The notes under the pieces: generated by a model | Seen by the model: the letters and a program-made list of their open reading frames with translations, nothing else | Databases searched by the model: none | Told to the model about the DNA's origin: nothing | Shown here: positions 12,701 through 24,242 of the stretch, one piece after another | Layout: each line of letters opens with the position of its first letter | How positions within the stretch are numbered: the first letter of the stretch is position 1 | Program-made: the position numbers and the translations under genes | Source of the DNA: Globodera rostochiensis | Lineage: Eukaryota > Nematoda > Chromadorea > Rhabditida > Heteroderidae | Direction: 5' to 3' | Assembly: GCA_018350325.1 (NCBI GenBank) | Contig: JAEVLN010000035.1 | Coordinates: forward strand, 371,695 to 435,694 | DNA: 64,000 nucleotides

Positions 12701-13707
12701 TCTCTTTTTAGCACACTATTTCTTCAAAAAATAAAATGTTCAAAAAAGTAACTAAAAAATATTAGATGGGGTGCGTTGATGACCAAATTACTCTAACCGT
12801 CTTTTTAGCACCCTATTTCTTCAAAAAATAAAATGTTCAAAAAAGTAGGTAACTAAAAAATTATTCGATGGGGGTGCGTTGATGACCAAATTACTCTAAC
12901 CGTCTGACTCTCTCTTTTAAGCACACTATTTCTTCAAAAAATAAAATGTTCAAAAAAGTAACTAAAAAATTATTAGATGGGGTGCGTTGATGACCAAATT
13001 ACTCTAACCGTCTGACTCTCTCTTTTTAGCACACTATTTCTTCAAAAAATAAAATGTTCAAAAAAGTAACTAAAAAATTATTAGATGGGGTGCGTTGATG
13101 ACCAAATTACTCTAACCGTCTAACTCTCTCTTTTTAGCACACTATTTCTTCAAAAAATAAAATGTTCAAAAAAGTAGGTAACTAAAAAATTATTCGATGG
13201 GGGTGCGTTGATGACCAAATTACTCTAACCGTCTGACTCTCTCTTTTAAGCACACTATTTCTTCAAAAAATAAAATGTTCAAAAAAGTAACTAAAAAATA
13301 TTAGATGGGGTGCGTTGATGACCAAATTACTCTAACCGTCTTTTTAGCACCCTATTTCTTCAAAAAATAAAATGTTCAAAAAAGTAGGTAACTAAAAAAT
13401 TATTCGATGGGGGTGCGTTGATGACCAAATTACTCTAACCGTCTGACTCTCTCTTTTAAGCACACTATTTCTTCAAAAAATAAAATGTTCAAAAAAGTAA
13501 CTAAAAAATTATTAGATGGGGTGCGTTGATGACCAAATTACTCTAACCGTCTGAATCTCACTTTTTAGCACCCTATTTCTTCAAAAAAAAATGTTCAAAT
13601 AAAAAAATTATTCGATGGGGTGCGTTGATGACCAAATTACTCTAACCGTCTGACTCTCTCTTTTTAGCACACTATTTCTTCAAAAAATAAAATGTTCAAA
13701 AAAGTAA
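9795..13707 (+). repeat. Satellite A array 1, about 38 monomers of 98-109 bp
   Basis: The monomer carries GATGGGGTGCGTTGATGACC, then AAATTACTCTAACCGTCT, an optional GACTCTCTC block, TTAGCACACTATTTCTTC and an A-rich tail. Monomer classes differ by the presence of the CTCTC block (98 against ~108 bp), TTATTAGAT against TTATTCGAT, and a GTAGGTAAC insert. The classes recur in order. A five-monomer, 521-bp period (107+98+99+108+109) runs from 10857 through 11378. A ~210-bp dimer recurs after 12240. One monomer near 11836 carries a 26-bp foreign insert that also marks array 2. No coding potential is seen. Confidence 0.95.
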
Positions 13708-13973
13708 AAAGATAAAATAAAGTAAATCGAAAAAAAATTGTTGTTATTTCTGATTAACATATAGATGATACTTTAGTTTAACCGTTTATTATTAATAACA
13801 AAATGTGCATGCGACAACCATCATATATTTTTCAACAGATAATATTTAAATTATCTTAAGTTGTAATATTTAATATTAATTTGAGTGATTCTGTTTAATT
13901 ATTTAAATATTTATAAACTAAAAATGTTAACTAATGATTTTAATTATTGATTTTTTCCTACCAAAGGAAAATA

Positions 13974-14019
13974 GGAGAGAGCGGCGTGCTCAGACGGCTG
14001 AGTACACTACCCCCTCTCC
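13974..14019. ncRNA. Nested hairpin, possible structured RNA element
   Basis: Outer stem GGAGAG (13974-13979) pairs with CTCTCC (14014-14019). Inner stem GTGCTCAG (13986-13993) pairs with CTGAGTAC (13998-14005) through seven Watson-Crick pairs and one G-U pair, closing a four-base loop. It is repeated at 19307-19352. No RNA family is recognised, and transcription is unknown. Confidence 0.3.
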
Positions 14020-14269
14020 CCCATAAGTTTAAAATAAGTATTAAAAACTTTTGATGATAAACTCACTGTCACTGTATTTATTTGCCATTTCGATTGTTCT
14101 TTATGAATTAAATGACAACCCATAAGCCTATTTCATGGCCGCATTCGACGGATTTCTTTGTCAATCATAGGTTTTTTGGGTGCGGGCTAATGAATAAGGA
14201 CCAGCCTTTTACTGTATGGGTTTTAGGACAACTTTATCTTGGAGATAATTGCGCAAGAAGATCTTGCCG

Positions 14270-14293
14270 CCACGGCTTTCGACGTGGAAAGCC
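14270..14293 (+). other. Two interleaved stems, possible H-type pseudoknot
   Basis: In 24 bases, CCACG (14270-14274) can pair with CGTGG (14283-14287). GGCTTTC (14274-14280) can pair with GAAAGCC (14287-14293). The order of the arms is interleaved, as in an H-type pseudoknot, and the stems share one base at each end. Chance palindromy is the alternative. Confidence 0.25.
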
Positions 14294-14850
14294 AGTATTA
14301 TTTATGTTAGAACATTGCTTTTTCATATTATTTAAATTAATTATTGAGTTGCCAATTTTTTTAAAGTTAATACTTACTTATTCGTGTAAATTTATTAAAT
14401 CATTTAATTTTAAATGTTTATAATGTAATAAATACATCAATAATGTTTTTCTACTATGAAAAAAAATATTATTTTAATTCTTATTTTTTAAATTGCATTT
14501 TAGTTTTAGGTTTTAAAGTCGCTGCATGTTTGTGAAAGTAGTTTTAATGTCAATATTCTTTTTTTAAATTATTTTAAGCTATCTGAATTTTTTTGTTAGT
14601 GACGAAATAAATGATAATTTAAAATATTATGTTAATTGGATAACGCGTGACTTTACTTTGTGTCGGGACGACGTCATTTGTTGTTGTTAGGTAAATGATT
14701 TTAAAAATTGCTTTTTTCAAATTTTATTTAAATTATTTAATAATAATGCAAATTTTCTTAAAGGTTGTTAGATATTCGTTGTCCCATTTTTGTTTTATAT
14801 TGCATAATTTGATGAGAGGTTTTTTGCTAGTCTAGTTCTTGCTTCAAAAC

Positions 14851-14893
14851 CGCATAATGGTCATGTTTGCGCTTGGCGGTTGTTCATTATGCG
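14851..14893. other. Perfect 9-bp inverted repeat, 25-nt loop
   Basis: CGCATAATG at 14851-14859 and CATTATGCG at 14885-14893, in a local GC-richer patch. The region also carries direct GTTCATT repeats. The same structure recurs in the second copy about 5333 bp downstream. Confidence 0.5.
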
Positions 14894-15112
14894 AACAGCG
14901 GCTGTTCATTTTTTAAAATATTTATAATTAAACTCAATTTTTTAAATTTATTATGTAAAATTTGGAAATATTTACCATGAAATACCCTGGTCGACAATCG
15001 TTAATTGCAAAATGATTGAATGCCCTGAAATATTAATATCTAAAAAATTAAAAAATAATAGTTAAGCAAAATTTCTATTAAATTTTGTTAGCAAAAGATA
15101 TATGAAAAACAT

Positions 15113-18100
15113 AATGTTCAAAAAAGTAGCTAAAAAATTATTAGATGGGGTGCGTTGATTACCAAATTACTCTAACCGTCTGACTCTCTCTTTTAAGCAC
15201 ACTATTTCTTCAAAAAATAAAATGTTCAAAAAAGTAACTAAAAAATATTAGATGGGGTGCGTTGATGACCAAATTACTCTAACCGTCTTTTTAGCACACT
15301 ATTTCTTCAAAAAATAAAATGTTCAAAAAAGTAACTAAAAAATTATTAGATGGGGTGCGTTGATGACCAAATTACTCTAACCGTCTGACTCTCTCTTTTA
15401 AGCACACTATTTCTTCAAAAAATAAAATGTTCAAAAAAGTAACTAAAAAATATTAGATGGGGTGCGTTGATGACCAAATTACTCTAACCGTCTTTTTAGC
15501 ACACTATTTCTTCAAAAAATAAAATGTTCAAAAAAGTAACTAAAAAATTATTAGATGGGGTGCGTTGATGACCAAATTACTCTAACCGTCTGACTCTCAC
15601 TTTTTAGCACCCTATTTCTTCAAAAAAAATGTTCAAATAAAAAAATTATTCGATGGGGTGCGTTGATGACCAAATTACTCTAACCGTCTGACTCTCTCTT
15701 TTTAGCACCCTATTTCTTCAAAAAAAAATGTTCAAATAAAAAAATTATTCGATGGGGTGCGTTGATGACCAAATTACTCTAACCGTCTGACTCACTCTTT
15801 TTAGCACACTATTTCTTCAAAAAATAAAATGTTCAAAAAAGTAACTAAAAAATTATTAGATGGGGTGCGTTGATTACCAAATTACTCTAACCGTCTAACT
15901 CTCTTTTTTAGCACACTATTTCTTCAAAAAAAAATGTTTAAATAAAAAAATTATTCGATGGGGTGCGTTGATGACCAAATTACTCTAACCATCTGACTCT
16001 CTCTTTTTAGCACACTATTTCTTCAAAAAATAAAATGTTCAAAAAAGTAACTAAAAAATTATTAGATGGGGTGCGTTGATGACCAAATTACTCTAACCGT
16101 CTGACTCTCTCTTTTTAGCACACTATTTCTTCAAAAAAATAAAATGTTCAAAAAAGTAGCTAAAAAATTATTAGATGGGGTGCGTTGATTACCAAATTAC
16201 TCTAACCGTCTGACTCTCTCTTTTAAGCACACTATTTCTTCAAAAAATAAAATGTTCAAAAAAGTAACTAAAAAATATTAGATGGGGTGCGTTGATGACC
16301 AAATTACTCTAACCGTCTTTTTAGCACACTATTTCTTCAAAAAATAAAATGTTCAAAAAAGTAACTAAAAAATTATTAGATGGGGTGCGTTGATGACCAA
16401 ATTACTCTAACCGTCTGACTCTCACTTTTTAGCACCCTATTTCTTCAAAAAAAAATGTTCAAATAAAAAAATTATTCGATGGGGTGCGTTGATGACCAAA
16501 TTACTCTAACCGTCTGACTCTCTCTTTTTAGCACACTATTTCTTCAAAAAATAAAATGTTCAAAAAAGTAACTAAAAAATTATTAGATGGGGTGCGTTGA
16601 TGACCAAATTACTCTAACCGTCTGACTCTCTCTTTTTAGCACACTATTTCTTCAAAAAAATAAAATGTTCAAAAAAGTAACTAAAAAATTATTAGATGAG
16701 GTGCGTTGATGACCAAATTACTCTAACCGTCTAACTCTCTCTATGCAATTTTTTCTGGATTTAATCAATTAGCACACTATTTCTTCAAAAAATAAAATGT
16801 TCAAAAAAGTAACTAAAAAATTATTAGATGGGGTGCGTTAATGACCAAATTACTCTAACCGTCTGACTCTCTCTTTTTAGCACCCTATTTCTTCAAAAAA
16901 AAATGTTCAAATAAAAAAATTATTCGATGGGGTGCGTTGATGACCAAATTACTCTAACCGTCTGACTCTCTCTTTTTAGCACACTATTTCTTCAAAAAAT
17001 AAAATGTTCAAAAAGTAACTAAAAAATTATTAGATGGGGTGCGTTGATGACCAAATTACTCTAACCGTCTAACTCTCTCTTTTAGCACACTATTTCTTCA
17101 AAAAATAAAATGTTCAAAAAGTAGGTAACTAAAAAATTATTCGATGGGGGTGCGTTGATGACCAAATTACTCTAACCGTCTGACTCTCTCTTTTAAGCAC
17201 ACTATTTCTTCAAAAAATAAAATGTTCAAAAAAGTAACTAAAAAATATTAGATGGGGTGCGTTGATGACCAAATTACTCTAACCGTCTTTTTAGCACCCT
17301 ATTTCTTCAAAAAATAAAATGTTCAAAAAAGTAGGTAACTAAAAAATTATTCGATGGGGGTGCGTTGATGACCAAATTACTCTAACCGTCTGACTCTCTC
17401 TTTTTAGCACACTATTTCTTCAAAAAATAAAATGTTCAAAAAAGTAACTAAAAAATTATTAGATGGGGTGCGTTGATGACCAAATTACTCTAACCGTCTA
17501 ACTCTCTCTTTTTAGCACACTATTTCTTCAAAAAATAAAATGTTCAAAAAAGTAACTAAAAAATTATTAGATGGAGTGCGTTAATGACCAAATTACTCTA
17601 ACCGTCTGACTCTCTCTTTTTAGCACCCTATTTCTTCAAAAAAAAATGTTCAAATAAAAAAATTATTCGATGGGGTGCGTTGATGACCAAATTACTCTAA
17701 CCGTCTGACTCTCTCTTTTTAGCACACTATTTCTTCAAAAAATAAAATGTTCAAAAAGTAACTAAAAAATTATTAGATGGGGTGCGTTGATGACCAAATT
17801 ACTCTAACCGTCTAACTCTCTCTTTTTAGCACACTATTTCTTCAAAAAATAAAATGTTCAAAAAAGTAGGTAACTAAAAAATTATTCGATGGGGGTGCGT
17901 TGATGACCAAATTACTCTAACCGTCTGACTCTCTCTTTTAAGCACACTATTTCTTCAAAAAATAAAATGTTCAAAAAAGTAACTAAAAAATATTAGATGG
18001 GGTGCGTTGATGACCAAATTACTCTAACCGTCTTTTTAGCACCCTATTTCTTCAAAAAATAAAATGTTCAAAAAAGTAGGTAACTAAAAAATTATTCGAT

Positions 18101-19040
18101 GGGGGTGCGTTGATGACCAAATTACTCTAACCGTCTGACTCTCTCTTTTAAGCACACTATTTCTTCAAAAAATAAAATGTTCAAAAAAGTAACTAAAAAA
18201 TATTAGATGGGGTGCGTTGATGACCAAATTACTCTAACCGTCTTTTTAGCACCCTATTTCTTCAAAAAATAAAATGTTCAAAAAAGTAGGTAACTAAAAA
18301 ATTATTCGATGGGGGTGCGTTGATGACCAAATTACTCTAACCGTCTGACTCTCTCTTTTTAGCACACTATTTCTTCAAAAAATAAAATGTTCAAAAAAGT
18401 AACTAAAAAATTATTAGATGGGGTGCGTTGATGACCAAATTACTCTAACCGTCTAACTCTCTCTTTTTAGCACACTATTTCTTCAAAAAATAAAATGTTC
18501 AAAAAAGTAGGTAACTAAAAAATTATTCGATGGGGGTGCGTTGATGACCAAATTACTCTAACCGTCTGACTCTCTCTTTTAAGCACACTATTTCTTCAAA
18601 AAATAAAATGTTCAAAAAAGTAACTAAAAAATATTAGATGGGGTGCGTTGATGACCAAATTACTCTAACCGTCTTTTTAGCACCCTATTTCTTCAAAAAA
18701 TAAAATGTTCAAAAAAGTAGGTAACTAAAAAATTATTCGATGGGGGTGCGTTGATGACCAAATTACTCTAACCGTCTGACTCTCTCTTTTAAGCACACTA
18801 TTTCTTCAAAAAATAAAATGTTCAAAAAAGTAACTAAAAAATTATTAGATGGGGTGCGTTGATGACCAAATTACTCTAACCGTCTGAATCTCACTTTTTA
18901 GCACCCTATTTCTTCAAAAAAAAATGTTCAAATAAAAAAATTATTCGATGGGGTGCGTTGATGACCAAATTACTCTAACCGTCTGACTCTCTCTTTTTAG
19001 CACACTATTTCTTCAAAAAATAAAATGTTCAAAAAAGTAA
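15113..19040 (+). repeat. Satellite A array 2, about 38 monomers
   Basis: Same monomer classes and order as array 1, including the monomer with the 26-bp insert (near 16741). Between the shared landmark monomers 10857/16175 and 11790/16695, array 2 has about four fewer monomers. It regains about the same length further right through extra ~210-bp dimers. This is typical of unequal exchange after the module duplicated. Confidence 0.95.
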
Positions 19041-20378
19041 AAAGATAAAATAAAGTAAATCGAAAAAAAATTGTTGTTATTTCTGATTAACATATAGATG
19101 ATACTTTAGTTTAACCGTTTATTATTAATAACAAAATGTGCATGCGACAACCATCATATATTTTTCAACAGATAATATTTAAATTATCTTAAGTTGTAAT
19201 ATTTAATATTAATTTGAGTGATTCTGTTTAATTATTTAAATATTTATAAACTAAAAATGTTAACTAATGATTTTAATTATTGATTTTTTCCTACCAAAGG
19301 AAAATAGGAGAGAGCGGCGTGCTCAGACGGCTGAGTACACTACCCCCTCTCCCCCATAAGTTTAAAATAAGTATTAAAAACTTTTGATGATAAACTCACT
19401 GTCACTGTATTTATTTGCCATTTCGATTGTTCTTTATGAATTAAATGACAACCCATAAGCCTATTTCATGGCCGCATTCGACGGATTTCTTTGTCAATCA
19501 TAGGTTTTTTGGGTGCGGGCTAATGAATAAGGACCAGCCTTTTACTGTATGGGTTTTAGGACAACTTTATCTTGGAGATAATTGCGCAAGAAGATCTTGC
19601 CGCCACGGCTTTCGACGTGGAAAGCCAGTATTATTTATGTTAGAACATTGCTTTTTCACATTATTTAAATTAATTATTGAGTTGCCAATTTTTTTAAAGT
19701 TAATACTTACTTATTCGTGTAAATTTATTAAATCATTTAATTTTAAATGTTTATAATGTAATAAATACATCAATAATGTTTTTCTACTATGAAAAAAAAT
19801 ATTATTTTAATTCTTATTTTTTAAATTGCATTTTAGTTTTAGGTTTTAAAGTCGCTGCATGTTTGTGAAAGTAGTTTTAATGTCAATATTCTTTTTTTAA
19901 ATTATTTTAAGCTATCTGAATTTTTTTGTTAGTGACGAAATAAATGATAATTTAAAATATTATGTTAATTGGATAACGCGTGACTTTACTTTGTGTCGGG
20001 ACGACGTCATTTGTTGTTGTTAGGTAAATGATTTTAAAAATTGCTTTTTTCAAATTTTATTTAAATTATTTAATAATAATGCAAATTTTCTTAAAGGTTG
20101 TTAGATATTCGTTGTCCCATTTTTGTTTTATATTGCATAATTTGATGAGAGGTTTTTTGCTAGTCTAGTTCTTGCTTCAAAACCGCATAATGGTCATGTT
20201 TGCGCTTGGCGGTTGTTCATTATGCGAACAGCGGCTGTTCATTTTTTAAAATATTTATAATTAAACTCAATTTTTTAAATTTATTATGTAAAATTTGGAA
20301 ATATTTACCATGAAATACCCTGGTCGACAATCGTTAATTGCAAAATGATTGAATGCCCTGAAATATTAATATCTAAAA
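19041..20378 (+). other. Unique segment of the duplicated module, copy 2
   Basis: Near-identical to 13708-15045, with the same hairpin (19307-19352), interleaved stems and inverted repeat. The 103-codon frame recurs at 19445-19756 with one residue changed (Ile to Thr). The same doubts about coding apply. Confidence 0.6.
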
Positions 20379-21966
20379 TTGCTTTTTACTTCCTATTATT
20401 ACGTTATATCTTTTTAAATGAAAATATTATACAAAAGTCGGTTTTTAATCTGGTCCTCAAAACTAAAATAACATTTTATAATCGTTTAACCATTTTTAAT
20501 TAAAACGCGTCTTTAAATGACATTTTAATGCATAGATAAACATATTTGTTAAACTAAGTACTTAATAAATTACATTAAAACAACTATCGTAAAATTTATT
20601 TTTCTGCGGTATAATATGTCGCGAGGTGAAACTGCTGAACCTGTGGCACTAGAGCATTTTATTAAGAGCTTTAATCTTTGATTAATGATTTAATTAATAT
20701 ATTCTTATTCTTTTGATTATTTGCTTTAATTGTTTGTTATTTTTTTAATTATAAAAAGATAGCAATAATTTTAGTAATTAAAACTTAATTAAAAAGTACT
20801 TTAAAAAAAAATTTCTTTACAATTAATTAGCTATATTTTATTAAAAATTATTCAAGTAATTGTCTGCAGACAGTCCGCATATTACAAAACAGACAAATTA
20901 TAATAAAAAATTTGTATAAATAATCTATCAATTACTTCAAAATATTATTAGTTTTTGATAATTTGTATAAATAAAAATTTTTATTAAAAAGACCTATAAT
21001 TCTTAAAAAAAGATTATAATGTCATACAACAGTGAATTAACTTGACAAATTTTTACTTTACTTTTTCCGTTTTACAAATAAATTGTGCATAATAAATCAA
21101 AGAATTAAATTGATTATAATAACCAATTGAAAAAATATTCTATAAAAATATTTATTTCAAATACATAATTTGACCATCTGAGGTTTCCCAGCCATACGGT
21201 AATGTAGCGAGAATTGATTACGTCGCGTAGAAGAACGAGGACTGGCAGTGGATTAGTGAGCTTCGAAATATTAAAATATAAACGCAAATTTTCCAAATAT
21301 TATCATAAGTAATTACTAAAAACATTACATATACAAATTTAGTGACTGTATGGAGAGCTGTATGCGCATCGTACACGCTTCGTGGGCATTAATGAATAAG
21401 AATTTAAATACAAGCAGTGGCTGATGAATACTTATTTGTTAATTGCCAACTTGTTATTTTGAATTCAAAAAAGAATTTTAATAATCGTAATTGGTCAATT
21501 TTTAAATAAAACAATGACAAAAAACATTAAAAAACAATTATCTTTAAAAATTTAAATTAACTTTTCTATTTGATGTTAAAAATACTGATAAAGTTACTAA
21601 AAAAATTAATAGTAAGGGTAAATAATTTATAAAACAACAAAAATAGTCTGTACCAATCTTCAAACTTAAAATTAAAGCAATTACTCAAAAGTAAAAGCCT
21701 TATTATAATATATATTTTTTCATATCTGACCTATTAATTGCTAGTCAAACTAAAAATAATGTTAATAAATATAAATAAACTAATCAATTTGTTTTTCGCC
21801 AAAAAATAATAAATAAGATACATTAAAAGTTTAAGCATAATTTTAAAAGAAAGATTTCTGGCTCGCAACTGCGGAGCTTTTCCAAATACGACTCTAAATA
21901 TGGCAAAGAAAACACTTATTATAATAAATAAAATAATTATAATGAATTTCAAAAGGGATGAAAATT
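20379..21966. other. AT-rich spacer, no supported gene
   Basis: GC-richer patches lie at about 20610-20665, 21165-21260 and 21340-21420. The second is open on the minus strand for about 60 codons. Codon bias is not decisive and no splice pair is convincing. Confidence 0.4.
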
Positions 21967-22508
21967 AAAACTAGCTAAAAATAATAGTTTAGCAACAAGA
22001 TTTAGAAGGGAGGTTTTAGGTCCCGCGCAATGGTTCTTTCATTAAATTATTCCATTTTGGCCAGACTACCCGAAACTAGCTGAAAATAATAGTTTAGCAA
22101 TAAGATTTAGAAGGGAGGTTTTAGGTCCCGCGCAATGGTTCTTTCATTAAATTATTCCATTTTGGCCAGACTACCCGAAACTAGCTGAAAATAATAGTTT
22201 AGCAATAAGATTTAGAAGGGAGGTTTTAGGTCCCGCGCAATGGTTCTTTCATTAAATTATTCCATTTTGGCCAGACTACCCGAAACTAGCTGAAAATAAT
22301 AGTTTAGCAATAAGATTTAGAAGGGAGGTTTTAGGTCCCGCGCAATGGTTCTTTCATTAAATTATTCCATTTTGGCCAGACTACCCGAAACTAGTTGAAA
22401 ATAATAGTTTAGCAATAAGATTTAGAAGGGAGGTTTTATGCCCCGCGCAATGGTTCTTTCAACCTAGGCTTTTTTTGCAAACATTAAATTATTCCATTTT
22501 GGCCAGAG
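21967..22508 (+). repeat. Satellite B, five units of 105 bp
   Basis: The unit begins GAAACTAGCTGAAAATAATA and includes GGGAGGTTTTAGGTCCCGCG and TTCCATTTTGGCCAGACTAC. Unit starts at 22071, 22176, 22281 and 22386 are exactly 105 bp apart. The middle units are nearly identical. The first unit has a few changes. The last has a 22-bp insertion (AACCTAGGC…GCAAAC) and a T for G change near its GTCCCGCG block. It is unrelated in sequence to satellite A. Confidence 0.95.
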
Positions 22509-23954
22509 ATAAGTACAAATGTATAAAATTAATCTAAAGTGAATTAATATTGCTTAATTACAGTAAACCTAAATAAATGCAAAATAGGTTCACAGCGTAA
22601 TTTTTTAAGAGTATACAAGTATACATTTTCTTAAATATGCAGCTAATTGAGCAGCCGCTCTCTCTCACACAAGCATCTCTCTCTCTCTCCCAATCATCTT
22701 AAACAAACTGATGTATTACCTATTTAAAAAAAATATTAAATAAATTTAAAAAATTAAGAAGGCAGGCAGGTGGTTCGACGGATGGGGCTACCATGAACAC
22801 GAAAATTCATGGTAAATACAACTTCGATATTTTATATAAAATATATAATTGAAAATCAAGATCAAAATTTGAACTTTAAAACAAATTTGTGAATATACAA
22901 CCCAAGTAAAATGAAAATATTATAAATTCCAAAACATAGTTCAAAAAAATCAATAAACATTTTAAACCTAAATAAAATTAAAAAATAGATATTTTACATA
23001 TATTGAAACATGTTGTCGAATAAAGAAAGATAATATGAAAAATAACGAAAAAGCTTAACAAGACAATTTTAGTAGTCTGTCACTTTATTCCAAATATCTG
23101 TCAAAATTAGCCAAGTATACTGCTTATTTTATAAAACAACATTTTTTGCCACATCAAATAAATTAAATTGTTAATTCATAAAAAACAATATTTTGTAAAA
23201 CCAAAACGTGCAACGCAATACCTTTAATACTCCGTTGGCAAGGTATCTGCGTCAAAGCTACATTGACTACATCCCTGAGACAGCACCCATCGAAGCGCCA
23301 TCGTGTTAGCCTAATCTACAGACACAGCTCTGGGCGCGAAGACACGCTTGGTATGGATGCATCGATGCGAAGAAATTTGGCACTGAATTGAAAATTCAAA
23401 TATATATGGATAAAATGCTTTATGATTTTTTTCTAGTAAAAGCATCATAGTTTAAACATGGATATGTTAAATTTTATAGTTCATAAACATATAAAATTTG
23501 GTTTAATATTTAGAAAAATCAAATAAAATTTTTGAAAAAACAATATGGCGTTAAAATATACAGCATTATTATACATGAAATGCTATAACAGTCAAAAAGA
23601 TAAAGCAGAAACCAAAACAAAACCTATCTATTTATCACGACTTTGTATTTTGATTTAAAGCAAAGAATAATTGTATTTGAAATGACAAAAACAATTTATT
23701 CAGCGAGAAAAAAGATTAAATTAAAGTGACTCTACCCAAAACGTATTATGATTGACCCGTATGACCGCTAAATCTGATAGTGAGTGAAAGTTTTCATTAA
23801 AATCAATGAATAATTATTCGCTTGAAATGAATTATTTATTACACCCTAAAACACGTATATTTTGTTCAAGATGGAAAAAAAAAATTTGCATAACATTATT
23901 TAATTAAATTAAAAAAAATAATGATGAAACTATGATAGCTAATGGATAATGGCT
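22509..23954. other. AT-rich spacer with a GC-rich islet at 23210-23390
   Basis: The islet at 23210-23390 is open in one plus frame for about 60 codons (ending in TGA). In a second plus frame it is broken by one TAG in an otherwise protein-like reading that includes NTPLARYLRQSYIDYIPETA. Codon-position counts favour neither clearly. A (CT)n-rich microsatellite is listed separately. A palindromic GTATACAAGTATAC lies at about 22610. Confidence 0.4.
22657..22690. repeat. CT-rich microsatellite
   Basis: Two (CT)n stretches separated by ACACAAGCAT. This is a simple repeat with no other feature. Confidence 0.8.
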
Positions 23955-24242
23955 AGTGCTAGGATTGATAAAAAAAAATGCCAAAATAGGTACCAAAAAC
24001 TGGGTTTATAAGCAAAAATAGGTGCGAAAAAATGCATGTAAAATAAGAATATTAAAATTTATTTTTTACATGGAATATTATCAATCAGTAGGGCTACTAC
24101 TTTCAAACAAGAAAAATTGTAATTTTTAGGTTCGGATAGGTGAGTTAAAACGAAGAAATTTCCGCTAAAACATGTTTTTCGTGCATAACTCGTCAAAACA
24201 AAGCTGCAGAAAAATAGGTAAAAACATAAAAATCCTAGCCCT
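23955..24242. mobile_element. hAT-like MITE candidate, ~288 bp
   Basis: Left end AGTGCTAGGATT and right end AATCCTAGCCCT form a 12-bp terminal inverted repeat with one mismatch. The flanks, TAATGGCT and TTAATGAC or TAATGACA, resemble a degraded 8-bp target duplication. The interior holds several AATAGGT motifs and no coding potential. Size and ends fit an old non-autonomous hAT-type copy. Confidence 0.5.

Larger units (their letters stand above)
9726..15045 (+). repeat. Tandem segmental duplication, copy 1 (~5.3 kb)
   Basis: The module starts at AAAATTAAAAAATAATAG and runs through a satellite array and a unique 1.34-kb segment to ATATCTAAAA. The next copy begins immediately. The unique segments of the two copies differ by only one base where I compared them (about 14320, T against C). 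The arrays differ by monomer gains and losses. The junctions share a run of four to five A, so microhomology could have seeded the duplication. An assembly artefact is possible. Confidence 0.9.
13708..15045 (+). other. Unique segment of the duplicated module, copy 1
   Basis: T-rich, non-repetitive DNA between the two arrays. It contains a nested hairpin (13974-14019), a possible pseudoknot (14270-14293) and a 9-bp inverted repeat (14851-14893). A 103-codon ATG frame occupies 14112-14423, but its first-position G content is no higher than its second-position G content, so I do not call it a gene. A different plus-strand frame at about 14228-14305 has much better codon bias (peptide includes IIAQEDLAATAFDVESQYYL), and a minus-strand frame is also plausible. 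Conservation between the copies is uninformative because the duplication is so recent. Confidence 0.6.
15046..20378 (+). repeat. Tandem segmental duplication, copy 2 (~5.3 kb)
   Basis: Head-to-tail second copy of the module at 9726-15045. The offset is 5318 bp at the left part of the array and 5333 bp in the unique segment, the difference being array indels. It ends at ATATCTAAAA, after which the flanking sequence is new. Confidence 0.9.

Noticed and set aside
14112..14423. 103-codon ATG frame, nearly identical at 19445-19756
   Set aside because: Its presence in two copies only reflects the recent duplication. First-position G is not enriched over second-position G, and its C-terminal third is AT-rich hydrophobic filler.
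9795..19040. CRISPR-like array
   Set aside because: The units are head-to-tail with no unique spacers, and unit variation is internal. The setting is eukaryotic. It is satellite DNA.
9726..20378. Long terminal repeat retrotransposon
   Set aside because: The two copies abut directly, with no internal region, primer-binding site or reverse transcriptase between them. A tandem duplication explains them.
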